A stretch of DNA of 64,000 bases. Source: Distichodus sexfasciatus. Its lineage: Eukaryota; Chordata; Actinopteri; Characiformes; Distichodontidae. Of this stretch, positions 42,024 through 52,150 are shown in pieces (position 1 is the first letter of the stretch; every line of letters starts with the position of its first letter). The stretch spans positions 1-64,000 of the forward strand of contig JAVGVS010000812.1 of the NCBI GenBank assembly GCA_032718565.1. The letters run 5' to 3'. The position numbers and the translations under genes are program-made. The notes below the pieces were generated by a model that saw only the letters and a program-made list of their open reading frames with translations, ran no database searches and had not been told where the DNA came from.

Positions 42024-42427
42024 TGTAACGACAGGCAGGTGAACCCAAAGCGCAGAGTGTTCGATAAAACCAAAGGTCGTAGGCACAGGGTGGTGTCGAA
42101 AAATCGCTTGGAGTTTATTCAGGCAGGGTCAGTACCAAAATACACAGTCCGCAGAACCAAACAATTCCGGTCGTCAGAGGCAGAGGGTAATCAAAAACAA
42201 GCAGAGGTCAAACGAAAAATAGGCAAACACAAAGCGCTCGATGCGTAGCACAAGGCATAACAATACCCATAAATAATGGAGACTAAGGGTCTTTAAATAC
42301 TGGAAAGATGCGTCCTGATAGGCTAATACTCGGTGGCGTAGATCTGGTCATGAGGTTGCTGTGACGATCCTGGAGCTGGAGTCTAGTGAGGTGGACTCCT
42401 CCCTGGGTCTGGAGCTGAGCTCTTACA
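42024..42427 (-). repeat. chromovirus 5' LTR
   Basis: Plus strand TGTAACGACAGGCAGG...GAGCTCTTACA, with inverted TGTAA/TTACA ends. It differs from the left LTR mainly by 1-3-base indels. Confidence 0.9.
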
Positions 42428-42432
42428 TCATG
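42428..42432. repeat. 5-bp target-site duplication TCATG, right
   Basis: It pairs with 36360-36364. The arm sequence continues GGGACGCCTTTTAACACC, which the mirrored arm confirms. Confidence 0.85.
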
Positions 42433-43689
42433 GGGACGCCTTTTAACACCAAAAGGGTTTATTGACTATCACAATTATATTTTAAGATAGCATTATAGAC
42501 ATACCTCTTAGTTAAAATTACATTGTACCTAGTCAAAATGGTATATAAAGATATCTCTTCGGTCACAATTCTGCTAGTATTGATTTAATTTTAAGATATA
42601 TTAAATGTGTATTGTGTACTAGTAAAGAAGCGAAGTTTAAGATATCTGAAATTAAAAAAAAAAAACCTTAAGAACCCATTTTAATATATAATAGCTAGTG
42701 CAGATATGTGTCTGATATCCATAATTCAGTTCTTCCCAGTCCAAAAATAAAACGTACAGATATCAAAACAACATTCTTCCTATCTACAATCAGCATTACA
42801 GATATCCGAAATACAATTCTTACTAGTACAAATGACGTCACTTCTATGGCGGGTCTTCTCTGTTAAGATATCCCAGGCTTCTTCCTATCTAATGCACATT
42901 TCAGATATCAAAACCTAATTCTTTGGTAGTGGCGATACTTCCATTCCGTCTATCGGGTTTTCTCTTTTAGACATCAACGGCGTTCTTCCTATCACAATGT
43001 ACATTTCAGACATCGAAATACAATTCTTACTAGTACAATACATTTAATATATCTTAAAATTAAATCAATACTACTTAAGAATTGTGACCGTAAATATCTT
43101 TATATACCATTTTGACTAGGTACAATGTAATTTTAACTAAGTATGTCTATAATGCTATCAAAAATATAATTGTGGATAGTCAATAAACCCTTTTATGTTA
43201 AAAAGTAGTCCATGAAATCTTTCAGTAGATATCAAAATATGTTTGTTACTGGCTGTAATTGCATTGTTTGCCAGGCATTATTCTAATTAAAGATCATGCA
43301 AATGATATTTTACTAGTAATAATGTCAATGGCACAGATATATATATTGCCATGATTTACTAGTCAAAAATGCAATTTTAGATATTCAAAATTACATTATA
43401 GATGTCTGAAGAGAGTTTTTAAGTTTTGAATATCAAAATGAGAATTATAACTAGTAACAAGTGTATTGAAGATATCTGAAATGGAAGTTTCTCCTAGTAA
43501 GAATTGTATTTCAGATATCTGTAATGTGCAGTATAGATAGGAAGAATATGCGTTTTGGATATCTGAAGGAAGGCCGCCATAGAAGTAGCGTCATTTGTAC
43601 TAGTAAGAATTGCATTTTCGGATGTCTGAAATGTGCATTGTAGATAAGGAAAAGAATAGTTTTGGATATTATCTGTAATGTTTATTTGA

Positions 43690-43980
43690 CGAGGGAAGAA
43701 CTGAATTACGGATATCTGATGTACATATCCAGTCGGGCTATTAAATGTTAAAACGGCCCCTTAAATTTATTAAAGGTTTTTAGATATCTTAAAGTTACTC
43801 CTTCCTAGTACAAAGCTAATGTTGTATATCTTAAAATTCAGTGTGTACTAGTAAGAATGTGATTGAGGATATGTGAAAAAAACATTTTGACTAGGAAGAA
43901 TGTCATTTTGACAGGGAAGAACTGAATTACGGATGTCTGATGTACATATCAGTCAGACTGTTAAATGTTAAAACAGCTTG
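43690..43980 (+). repeat. direct repeat outside the right arm
   Basis: GGGAAGAACTGAATTACGGA with TCTGATGTACATATC and TTAAATGTTAAAACRGC occurs at about 43692 and 43914, a period near 222 bp. Confidence 0.8.
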
Positions 43981-43984
43981 CCAT

Positions 43985-44033
43985 ATGTGCTGTGGTGTAT
44001 TCACAATGACAAATAATCACTCACTTTCAGAGA
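43985..44033 (+). mobile_element. SINE, 3' part (split copy)
   Basis: GTGCTGTGGTGTATTCACAA then TGACAAATAATCACTCACTTTC completes the SINE whose 5' part ends at 35735. Confidence 0.65.
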
Positions 44034-44279
44034 AATGTACTTAAGTATATCAGAAAGACATTATGTCTTTACTGCTTTTATTCTGCCTTAGCCCAGACAA
44101 GTATTAAAAAGCAGAAGGTTTATAGCTGTTGCCAAAAGGTGGTCTAAATTTGGTCCAATTTAAGCACAAAATTGATGGCAACTTATGATTGGCAAGAGTA
44201 GAAACCTGTGTGCAAATGCAAATACGCATTATCATTTCACATTACCAAACATGCACTTCTCCATGTCCAGTGATACAAG

Positions 44280-44551
44280 ATGGCGAGTTCCACTAAAGAT
44301 ATGTTGTTGGCCACTCTCCTGGGTTGGGAGAAAGAAGACTAATAAGCTACTACAGTGGAGCTTGATCAACGGCATTGAAGGATTTAACCACATCCCAAAG
44401 TCTAAATTGGAGAGGGCAGACAAGCCTGACACTGTGGATGTGATGGTACAGACTTATGGACACAGTGGAGCTGTGGAGATCACGCTGACTACACTAAGGA
44501 AGATCAACCAGAATCAACTGGCTGAAGAGCTTATGGCCAAACTAAGCGGGA
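44280..44551 (+). pseudogene. PYRIN (PYD) domain exon of an NLR-type gene
   Basis: ATG at 44280 opens MASSTKDMLLATLL. After a frame change at about 44325-44343 the text continues LLQWSLINGIEGFNHIPKSK, LERADKPDTVDVMVQTYG and ITLTTLRKINQNQLAEELMA. These are helices 2-6 of a pyrin domain (the HIPKS.LE.AD..DTVD..V..Y pattern), about 90 codons as usual. PYDs assemble inflammasomes by binding ASC. A GGGA/GTAAAG donor at 44552 would leave phase 1, matching the LRR-lead exon at 44756. The frameshift may be decay or a sequence error. Confidence 0.75.
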
Positions 44552-44755
44552 GTAAAGATGCTAAATATACTCTAATCATTACACCACTGCACAAATATTG
44601 CAGTATTTAACAGCAGTATTTTATATATTTGTTAACTTGTGTTATGACTAATCACCACAAAAACAATCTATATAGAAATAATATATATGTTAATAAATGA
44701 TTTTTGACAGGTGATGTTCATATCATCTGAGAATGTTTTTACTTTGTAGTTGCAG

Positions 44756-44921
44756 ATTATTTTTCCAATGAGCCGCTCTCTACTGTTCAGTGCTCAGCTG
44801 TGAGCTACATGATTGTGAAGTCAGAGAATGTGCATAATGAGTGGAACCTGAAGAAGTACAACACATCAGAGGAGGGATACAGGAGACTCATTCCAGCTAT
44901 CAGCAACTGCAGAAAAGCCCT
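44756..44921 (+). CDS. NLR-type LRR-lead exon (after PYD)
   Basis: A 166-nt exon between TAGTTGCAG and a GTGAGT donor, entering in phase 1 and open throughout: DYFSNEPLSTVQCSAVSYM, IVKSENVHNEWNLKKYNTSE, EGYRRLIPAISNCRKAL. It is homologous to the segment between NACHT and LRRs of fish NLRC3/NLRP-like receptors (SPxQxSAL...LKKY..SEEG..RLLP). The NACHT/FISNA exon that should precede it is absent: only 204 bp lie between it and the PYD. A nearly identical exon is at 62265-62430. Confidence 0.75.
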
Positions 44922-45401
44922 GTGAGTGTTTAAGATCAACGCAGTAAACCGACATTAATACTGATGAGAAGACAGATGCCCTCCACCTCTCTCTACACAC
45001 ATTTTACACACAGCAAGACTTGCTACATCACTTTAACAAGGGAGCAAATATCATACATTATGGAAAAAGTCTCATCAGATTTGCCAGATTCATTCTCTAA
45101 AATGTGTGTCCACAATATGCTCATGCATATGGATCTCTACTGGTGTGAAATTGTGCACCTGAGTTCTCTTGATCAGGTTTCAAACAACTAATGATGGTGA
45201 ATTATATTACATTGACCGGCTGTTATGGCGAACTAATTTGACATCACAGTGTGAGCAAAGATAATGCATCTCTGTGTAACAACTTTGTACCGCAAAATAA
45301 AATGTTATAACATCATTTATCTGGGTTATTTTATTTATATTATCATTAAATACTTTTCCTTTTATATTTTATAATTCTCCTTCCTTTCCTTTTTTCTATA
45401 G

Positions 45402-45578
45402 TTTATCACAAGCTTATGTAATCTGACTGAAGCATCTACGACTCTGGTTTGCAACTCTACAGTCAGAAAACTCATCTTTAAAACACTTGGACCTGCTTAA
45501 TAATAATCTACAGGATTCAGGAGTTGAGAAACTCTCTGATGGGCTGCAGAGTTCATACTGTACAGTGGAAGTGCTCAG
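45402..45578 (+). pseudogene. NLR leucine-rich-repeat exon 1
   Basis: The exon lies between TTTTCTATAG and CTCAG/GTCAGT, 177 nt, close to the usual 171-174. It encodes LQSENSSLKHLDL, NNNLQDSGVEKLSDGLQSSY and CTVEVL, a ribonuclease-inhibitor-type LRR. The 5' quarter has lost frame (CNLTEAS then a shift near 45440). It would form part of the ligand-sensing horseshoe. Confidence 0.7.
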
Positions 45579-45739
45579 GTCAGTACTACTGATATCTTTA
45601 CATTTACAATCTCATCAGTCATTACTCAACAACATTAATACAAATACAACAGTTTCTTATTAGGTCTAAGCAATATTGTAAAATGTGCTACTTTTTACAT
45701 ACATCTTTCTGAACTTTGCTAATAATAAACTTGGTCAGC

Positions 45740-45888
45740 AGTCCTGCTGCTCTAGTCTACAGTCAGTTCTACAATCAGCAAACTGCCCCTAGTGAGAGCT
45801 GGACCTCGAAATAACAACAAGCTGCAAGATTCAGAATTGAAGCTGCTCTCTTATGTAAAGACTTCACACTGTAAACTGCAGACCTCAG
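45740..45888 (+). pseudogene. NLR LRR exon remnant 2
   Basis: Recognisable LRR words, VRAGPRNNNKLQDSELKLLS in shifted frames, and a CTCAG/GTCAGA donor. The first part is deleted and the frame broken. Confidence 0.6.
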
Positions 45889-46267
45889 GTCAGATTTCTC
45901 ATTATAGAAGTCATTTTGTAATAATCATCTAAGAGTTTCAGCACATTAGTTTCAGCACTTTACCCACAAATCCCCACATTTAGATTTGGACATCATATGA
46001 TTTATTTATTTGAGTAACAGTAATTGTCCGTAGCTTGAGCATTACTAGACTCTGTATTTTTCACTGGCCCTCAACTATATTACATTCCTCTGTGTTGTTG
46101 GGGGAGTCTCAGAATAGTATGGCTAATGACTTAATATCATACTGATACAGTGCTGTAGGTGATGTTACATTCAACAACCTGGTGGAACATGTGGAGCACA
46201 AGCTGCTTAGTGTGAAAAAACTACTTGATCTGATACATGGAATATAAAATACTGCATCTCTGTACGG

Positions 46268-46435
46268 GCTGTATAGCTGTAGTCTTGGAGGTAAGTCCTG
46301 TGAGGATCTGGGATCAGTTCTACAATCAGCAAACTGTCCCCTGATAGAACTGGACCTCAGTAACAATCAGCTGCAGGATTCAGGAGTGAAGCAGCTCTCT
46401 GACAGACTGAAGACTTCACACTGTAAGCTACCCAG
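46268..46435 (+). pseudogene. NLR LRR exon remnant 3
   Basis: SVLQSANCPLIELDLSNNQL then QDSGVKQLSDRLKTSHCKL is clear LRR sequence. No clean acceptor or donor at the ends (CTACCCAGAACAC replaces the donor). Confidence 0.65.
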
Positions 46436-46439
46436 AACA

Positions 46440-47120
46440 CTCCGATTCAGATTCTCTGATTCATTGTGACAAGTATGTCCAGTTATGATAGAAAAAAATA
46501 TGTATCAATGGCTTTTTGAATTGTAATTTTATAGAACTCAAATTGTATTTGCATATAAAAATATTACTTAGCATAAACCACAAAGCAAACTTTTAGCTCT
46601 GGTGTGCCAAGTCACTATAGCAACCTGAAGTTTCATTCTTTACCACATGTTGGGGTTTAATTTTACAAGGATGTGTGATTTACAGCAGAAATATGAATTT
46701 ATAATATATCTATGTTAAAGTGTTTGGTGTGAGTAGACTCATCAGGTTTGATGGATTCAGGTTGGAGTGATTAGAGCAGGGGGAGTGGGTGGATACTCAG
46801 GTCATAGTAAAGGCTTTATCTTGTTTGCTTTCAATTTGAAATTCATGATTGCAATGTCCTTCCTGCATCTGCTGAATGGATATGTCCACATGCTTCCTTA
46901 TTCATTTTCCACTAAAAACACAAACATAAGATGCCGAAGGTTCAATCCCGACAATCAGGTAAACTTCTGTATCCGGAACGCCTGTGAGTGCCTCACAATT
47001 CAATCCTCCTGGTTTAAATCTGCTGTGATGTTTACCTGCTGTACATTTCATTACTGCATAGATCACTGCATCATCTCCTGTGTGTGTCTCCTCTCTGTGC
47101 AGCTTGTCTGGGTGTTTTAG
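46440..47120. other. spacer between LRR remnants
   Basis: AT-rich at first, then (46740-47100) a region containing GATCACTGCATCATCTCC also found before the LRR exon at 57.9 kb, so the two LRR exons were duplicated with their introns. No separate gene. Confidence 0.4.
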
Positions 47121-47272
47121 TGACAGAGTGAAGGTTGTGCTTCTCTGGCTTCAGCTCTGAGTTCAAGCTTTCACTGAAAGAACTAGATCTGAGCTACAAC
47201 CATCCAGGAGACTCAGAGTGAAGCTGCTCTCTGCCCGACTGGAGGATCCACACTGCAGACTACAGACACTCA
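47121..47272 (+). pseudogene. NLR LRR exon remnant 4
   Basis: After GGTGTTTTAG the exon carries SLKELDLSYNHPGD and VKLLSARLEDPHCRLQTLN with frame loss in the middle. It is a paralogue of the exon at 57958-58274. Confidence 0.6.
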
Positions 47273-48464
47273 ATTTCCAGCAGGGCTTCATAAAAGCAAA
47301 TAGAAAAAATAAAGGAGCAGAAAACTGCAGCACTGATCATATTTATCTCCTACATTTCATAAATACAAATACACTCCAGCATACAACATTGATCCTGCTG
47401 CATTCAATTTTGTGCTGGTAATTCGTAACCATCAAAATATTACCAACAAACTGTAGGAATGATGAATATCAAGCTCTATAATTTACTATGAGTAAAATTT
47501 ACTCAAATTGAAGAAAATTTTATATAACATGGTCAACATTTTGATTACCTCTCTGAAAAGTAAGGTTACTCTTTTGATGAGTTATTTTTTCAGAGTTAAT
47601 TATGTAAATGTAGTGTTAATATTTTTACTCTAAATTATAAAAATTAAATAAATAAAAATCTAACTTCGTAAAATGTAAATCATGAAAAAGCAACAAATTA
47701 ATTCGGCGTCGAAAATAGCATACTTGGCATTGTGTATTTTGGGCAGAGTGATTTATCGAATTTTGAAGCCTGTGTCTCAACTATGGAAAACGGCTGATGC
47801 ATCATTAATTGACTTGTGCATCTGTGTTTATTTGAATTGGGGACAGACAAGTGGAGCAAAGAGGTGCGTGCTTGATAGCGTGTAAGACCTATATTACACT
47901 TATAGGGTTGATGGCTTCCTCGCTTGTGGATAATCTACCTGTATACGTTCATGTAAGTCATCCTTTTTGTTTTTCTGTAAAACTGTCTATGGGTGTGATC
48001 AATCCTGGAACCAGGCGCCATCGGCCAATAATAGGATTAGCAGGCAGAAGCTGCCAAACCCTGCCCCAAACTGGCAGGCCATGCTTCAAATCACTTGGCG
48101 CAGAAATCTCACTCGAGCAAAAAAAGCCGCTCAAATCGTTAATCTGCGCCGAATGCGGACATTTTAATGAGAAAAAAGGTGAGTCGTCTTAATGTACTCA
48201 CAACCTTTTCGATTCTTAATTTTGATAACCTCGAATTTCACATTCCGGCGCTAAATTGCGAAACTATTCTTGGCTCTAGTTTTGGCATTGATGTGACGCC
48301 ATACTCACGCTTAAAATTCATTTAAATTCGCCGCGATGTCACCCCATTCAAAGTGAGATAGGCGCCTCTGTTGGTACCAGCTGCCTGAAATGCGCTGCAA
48401 ATAATGTATCTTGCGAATCGGTTGAAATCAGCAATGATGATCACGTCCGGGTTGATCATAGCAA

Positions 48465-48506
48465 AATGAATTCGATCGCTGGCCCGATCGATCGGTGCAT
48501 CCTACT
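48465..48506. mobile_element. hAT terminal fragment
   Basis: GGCCCGATCGATCGGTGCAT then CCTACTA resembles the right terminus of a common fish hAT group (…CGATCGGTGCACCCCTA). Confidence 0.45.
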
Positions 48507-49166
48507 ACTTACATTAAGCTTTGCTCTGGGGTTAAGCCAGTTTGGGAATAGGGAAGACGATTCCCTTGCATACCTACTTGCATACGTCGGGACCAAAAGA
48601 TCTGATTGTATTCTTCAATCTTCATTCATATAAATCCTTTACTGTCTTCGTGTCATCAATGACTTTGCTGTCCATATAGGAGGATCAAATTTCTTGGCAA
48701 CTGAAAAGGAAAGATAGACCAATAACAAGAGTTTATTGAAAAAACCAGGGATGCCAAAGGAACTACAACAGTTATGTTTTTTGACCATAAAAGATAAATC
48801 ATGCATAATATATTACTATTAAAAATATTTTAGAAAAGTATTAATGATGTTAATGTTAAAGGTTTGATTTATCTTCCATTGTCTGAAATGTAAAAGGTTT
48901 TGAAGAAAAAATATATTTCTTGCTGTCTTTGAACTTCACCCTGACAACATTGTTGGTTTGCATCCTGAAGGAACCAAAAAGACAAAGTTAAACATAAGAA
49001 TAACACTCACAGTCAGATGAAGAAAAGAACATTCATTAGTACACTACACAACATGAATAATCTTTGTTCACTAATGTGTTTTTAATATGTAATAACTGTC
49101 CAATAGTTATCTTAAGACAGGGTTCTCAATAGCTCTTTTCAGAGGTAACTGTTTCTCATGTGAATG

Positions 49167-49885
49167 TCTGCAAAAATTGAACTCTGAATTGAAACACCAA
49201 CATTCTAGATTCAGACGGAGATAAAAATCACAGACTAGACCCTGTAACTGCTGAAAATAAATTGCGTTCCTATATATATATATATATACATATGTATATA
49301 CATATATATATATATACACACACATATATATAAAATTATGGTCCGAATTGGGATAATGCACGTCAAAATGACGTCCAATCCAATTATGGCTAATGTTAAC
49401 TCTATACCGAGTCAAGTACATGTGGCGTAACAACTGGAGCCCTTTGTCACAATAGTTTGCTGGATAAACATTTGATAAGCAGCAGCTAATGTAAGTTTTC
49501 TTCTAAACCCAAAGCAGCAGCGGTCGATGGCCTTGACTAACAGCAGTGGCGGATAAACTAAACTTTGGGAGGAGAACAGTTAGGAGAGAAACAAGTTATC
49601 GTACGCTGCTCCGCGGTGGTCAAAAATGATTCTTAAGCTGAATTTTGAATTGAAACATCGACATTGTAGAATCTGACAGAAAAAAAACACTGAACTAGCC
49701 CCTGTAAATGCTGAAAATACCTTACGTTCCCACAGTTATCGTTCAAACAGGGATAATACACATCAAAATGGCCTCCAGCAATCCAATTATTTAACTCTAT
49801 ACTGAGTCAAGTACATGCGGTGCACAACTCGAGCCGCTCGTCTCAATAGTTTTGTGGACAAACATTTAACAGGCTGCTAATGTTA
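49167..49885 (+). repeat. direct duplication of about 300 bp, period about 470
   Basis: The block GAATTGAAACAYCRACATT, CCCTGTAACTGCTGAAAATA, GAGTCAAGTACATGYGG and CAACTSGAGCC occurs at 49178-49450 and 49650-49850. The first copy contains a TA-repeat insertion at 49272-49332. Confidence 0.8.
49272..49332. repeat. (AT)n microsatellite
   Basis: TATATA runs broken by CATATGTATATACA and a CACACACA segment. Confidence 0.95.
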
Positions 49886-50560
49886 GCTAGTTTCACTGAT
49901 GTCAATTAACGTTAGTAATTTATATGTTAGCTATTTGCTTTAAAGATTACTAAGCCTAACTTAGTTCTAACCTGGCCTAATTTAGTTCTCAAGTTAACAT
50001 GAGAATGCGATCTCTGTAATATGCAAAAAACGTGTGCTCAAAACAGAGGTGAATATCATGAAAATGAATATTAAGACTTTGAAAATATTCTTACTTTACT
50101 ATCCAGTGCACGTTCTCTTTCAGATCCAAAACAGAAAATGTCGGTCGTCGTCGCGACTAACTGTAAAGTCGGATCAACGAAACTTTGCATCGAGTTAGGG
50201 GAGGAGTCACAGTTACTCTGTAATTTAGCTATCACTCTACTGACACATTTCACTCTGTATACTCAAAATAGTGCCAAAACAACTATTTTTGAGTAAAAAA
50301 TTTTTAACTCTGGAAAAACGACTCTGCCGTTTTTCCTGTGTCATCTGACATTTTTAGGATTAAAAACTGCATTATTCAGTCATTAATAAAGCTGATCAGA
50401 GAGTGAGCTGATGAAGGCTCTTATTAAACATTATCATCATTAATGTATTAGATCATACATTGTGTGAAGTTCTCTTCATTATTCATTAAGTCATGTTCTC
50501 TTCTCACTTGTAGAAACTTTTCTATTATCACTGCTCTGATAAAACTGACTATAATGCACA

Positions 50561-50562
<2 letters not shown>

Positions 50563-50600
<38 letters not shown>
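50563..50600. repeat. (GA)n microsatellite
   Basis: An uninterrupted GAGAGA run followed by GTGTGTGTG. Confidence 0.95.
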
Positions 50601-50601
<1 letters not shown>

Positions 50602-51009
50602 GTGTGTGTGAAAAAGAAAAAGGAGGTGTGTGTCAGTTATCTGGTTAGCATATGGCATAATGCTAGCCGTTAGCCTGTGTAACGTGTATGGTTAACCCAA
50701 ACGCGGAGTAGAACATGAGTAGGTAGGCGAATCACGCAAGTTGATATAAGAACTCTCTAACACGATAGAGTAAAAATTCCTACCGGAATCCGCATTCTAA
50801 GGACACACACTCAATCGAAGAGATGAACCAAATAACTGGAGTTCACAGTTGATGCCAAAGTGACTTGGAGTTGGGCCAGGTTGACTAAATGACTGAGCTG
50901 TGAGCCGCGAGAAAAAGCCTTTATTTCTACTGCCGACTGTGCCGACTACTTCCGGGTCCTCGTGCCAGTCATGTGATCAGAGTGTGATAAAAGGAGAAAG
51001 ACTTTGAGT

Positions 51010-51092
51010 GTGTGTCTGTGTCTTAGAGAGCGAGTGGTTGTGTGTGTGTGAGAGAGAAAAAGGTTGTGTGTGTGTGTGTGTGAGAGAGAGGT

Positions 51093-51155
<63 letters not shown>

Positions 51156-51160
51156 AAGGG
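51010..51160. repeat. compound (TG)n/(GA)n repeat upstream of B30.2 exons
   Basis: Alternating TGTGTG and GAGAGA runs. Such repeats usually flank fish B30.2 exons; no regulatory meaning can be read. Confidence 0.9.
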
Positions 51161-51247
51161 TTAGGGATAGTGTGAAAGAGTGTGTGTATTTTATAAAAAT
51201 GTGTCTGTGTGAATTTAATAAAATGTGTGTGTATGTGTGTTTTGTAG

Positions 51248-51294
51248 GCTTGATCATGGAGGAAGTATCAGACTTAAACCAGGACTACAAAAAT
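51248..51294 (+). CDS. B30.2 lead exon
   Basis: A 47-nt exon between TTTTGTAG and AAAAAT/GTAAGT: LDHGGSIRLKPGLQK, the conserved EHGGE.RIKPGL leader that precedes PRY in fish NLRC3-like and TRIM proteins. It joins in phase to 51379 (QK-Y-VCDLTLD). Confidence 0.75.
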
Positions 51295-51378
51295 GTAAGT
51301 TCACACACACACACACTAACACACACACACGCACACACTCTGTTCATGTTGGTGATGTGTGTCTCTTGCTGTGTGCAG

Positions 51379-51917
51379 ATGTGTGTGATCTCACACTGGA
51401 CCCAAACACAGCACACACACTTCTCTCTCTGTCTGAGGGGAACAGGAAGGTGACTTGTGTGAGAGAGCGACAGTCATATCCTGATCATCCAGAGAGATTT
51501 AATGTGTGGCAGGTGATATGTAGAGAGAGTCTGACTGGACGCTGTTACTGGGAGGCTGAGTGGAGTGGTCGTGATGTTGAGTTTGCCATGTCATATAAAG
51601 GGATTAAGAGAAAAGAACGCAGTGATGATTGTAGGTTTGGACGCAATATAAACTCCTGGTGTCTGCTCTGCTCTAATAACAGTTACTCTGTCTGGTACAA
51701 TAAGAATAAGACTGTCATATCAGCTCCCACCTCCAGCTCCAACAGAGTAGCAGTGTATCTGGACTGGCCGGCTGGCACTCTGTCCTTCTACAGCGTCTCC
51801 TCTGATACACACACACTCACACACTTACACACATTCCACTCCACATTCACTCAGCCCCTCTATGCTGGGTTTGGGTTTTGGAAATATAACTCCTCAGTGT
51901 GTGTGTGTGTCAGATAG
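51379..51917 (+). CDS. PRY-SPRY (B30.2) domain exon, last exon
   Basis: From acceptor TGTGTGCAG the open frame encodes VCDLTLDPNTAHTLLSLSEG (PRY), RQSYPDHPERFNVWQV, LTGRCYWEAEWSGRDVEFAM, DDCRFGRNINSWCLLCSNNS, VYLDWPAGTLSFYSV and LYAGFGFWKYNS (SPRY), then a stop at 51915-51917. Full length (about 179 codons), no breaks, all the usual LDP, WEAE, LD..AGTLSFY and PL.AGF motifs. It is the probable C-terminal domain of the PYD/LRR gene beginning at 44280, about 4 kb beyond the last LRR remnant. B30.2 domains bind protein or small ligands. Confidence 0.85.
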
Positions 51918-51949
51918 AATAACCTCCTAACCTCCTTAAGTCTTCACCT

Positions 51950-52150
51950 AAACACACACACACACACACAACCTCTCTCTCTTTTTCTCTCACACACACA
52001 ACACACACAACTTTTCTCTCTCTCTCATACACACACAGCCTCTTTCACTCTCTCACACACACAATCTCTCTCTCTCTTGCTGTCTCTCTCTCTCACACAC
52101 ACACACACACAACTCTCTCTCTCTTTCAGTCTCTCTCACAGACACACAAC
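51950..52150. repeat. compound (CA)n/(CT)n repeat
   Basis: At least six alternations of CACACA and CTCTCT runs just downstream of the B30.2 stop. Confidence 0.95.

Larger units (their letters stand above)
36365..42427 (-). mobile_element. LTR chromovirus (Ty3/gypsy, sushi-like), full span
   Basis: Two LTRs of 411 and 404 bp bound a 5.25-kb interior with PPT, gag start, protease, RT (duplicated), integrase and chromodomain, all on the minus strand, flanked by a TCATG duplication. It is a complete insertion in structure. The coding region is shredded by many single-base indels, a 1.2-kb internal duplication and a mostly missing gag. The chromodomain and element order fit the sushi-ichi type of fish chromoviruses. 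Confidence 0.9.
35735..43985. mobile_element. palindromic (foldback) element inserted in a SINE, itself interrupted by an LTR element
   Basis: The left arm (35735-36364 plus 42433 to about 42850) and right arm (about 43000-43650) are inverse copies. For example CTACTGAAAGATTCATG at the left is CATGAAATCTTTCAGTAGAT at about 43210. The block GGGTTTATTGACTATC at 42467 is inverse-matched at about 43175. Both arms are built of short units with TTACTAGTA, GATATC and GACGTCA words. The 6-kb chromovirus sits in the left arm. Without it the element is about 2.2 kb. No transposase is visible. Confidence 0.7.
47487..50345. mobile_element. possible composite DNA transposon with gene-like exons
   Basis: Left part GAGTAAAATTTACTCAAATT and right part AACTATTTTTGAGTAAAAAA with AACTCTG words resemble inverted ends of an element. 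Inside, ATGGCTTCCTCGCTTGTGG at 47911 opens a short exon with donor CAT/GTAAGT at 47953, and ICAECGHFNEKK precedes a GTGAGT at 48180. A hAT-like terminus with CGATCGATCGGTGCATCCTA lies at about 48475-48505. On the minus strand MQSFVDPTLQLVATTTDIFC (about 50193) runs to a GTAAGA donor. The parts may belong to more than one element; boundaries are weak. Confidence 0.3.

Noticed and set aside
44964..45191. 75-aa ORF after the LRR-lead exon
   Set aside because: It is intronic sequence with no LRR or other motif, and the true exon ends at a good donor at 44922.
50946..51257. 103-aa minus-strand ORF rich in Thr-His and Ser-Leu
   Set aside because: It is a translation of TG/GA microsatellites.
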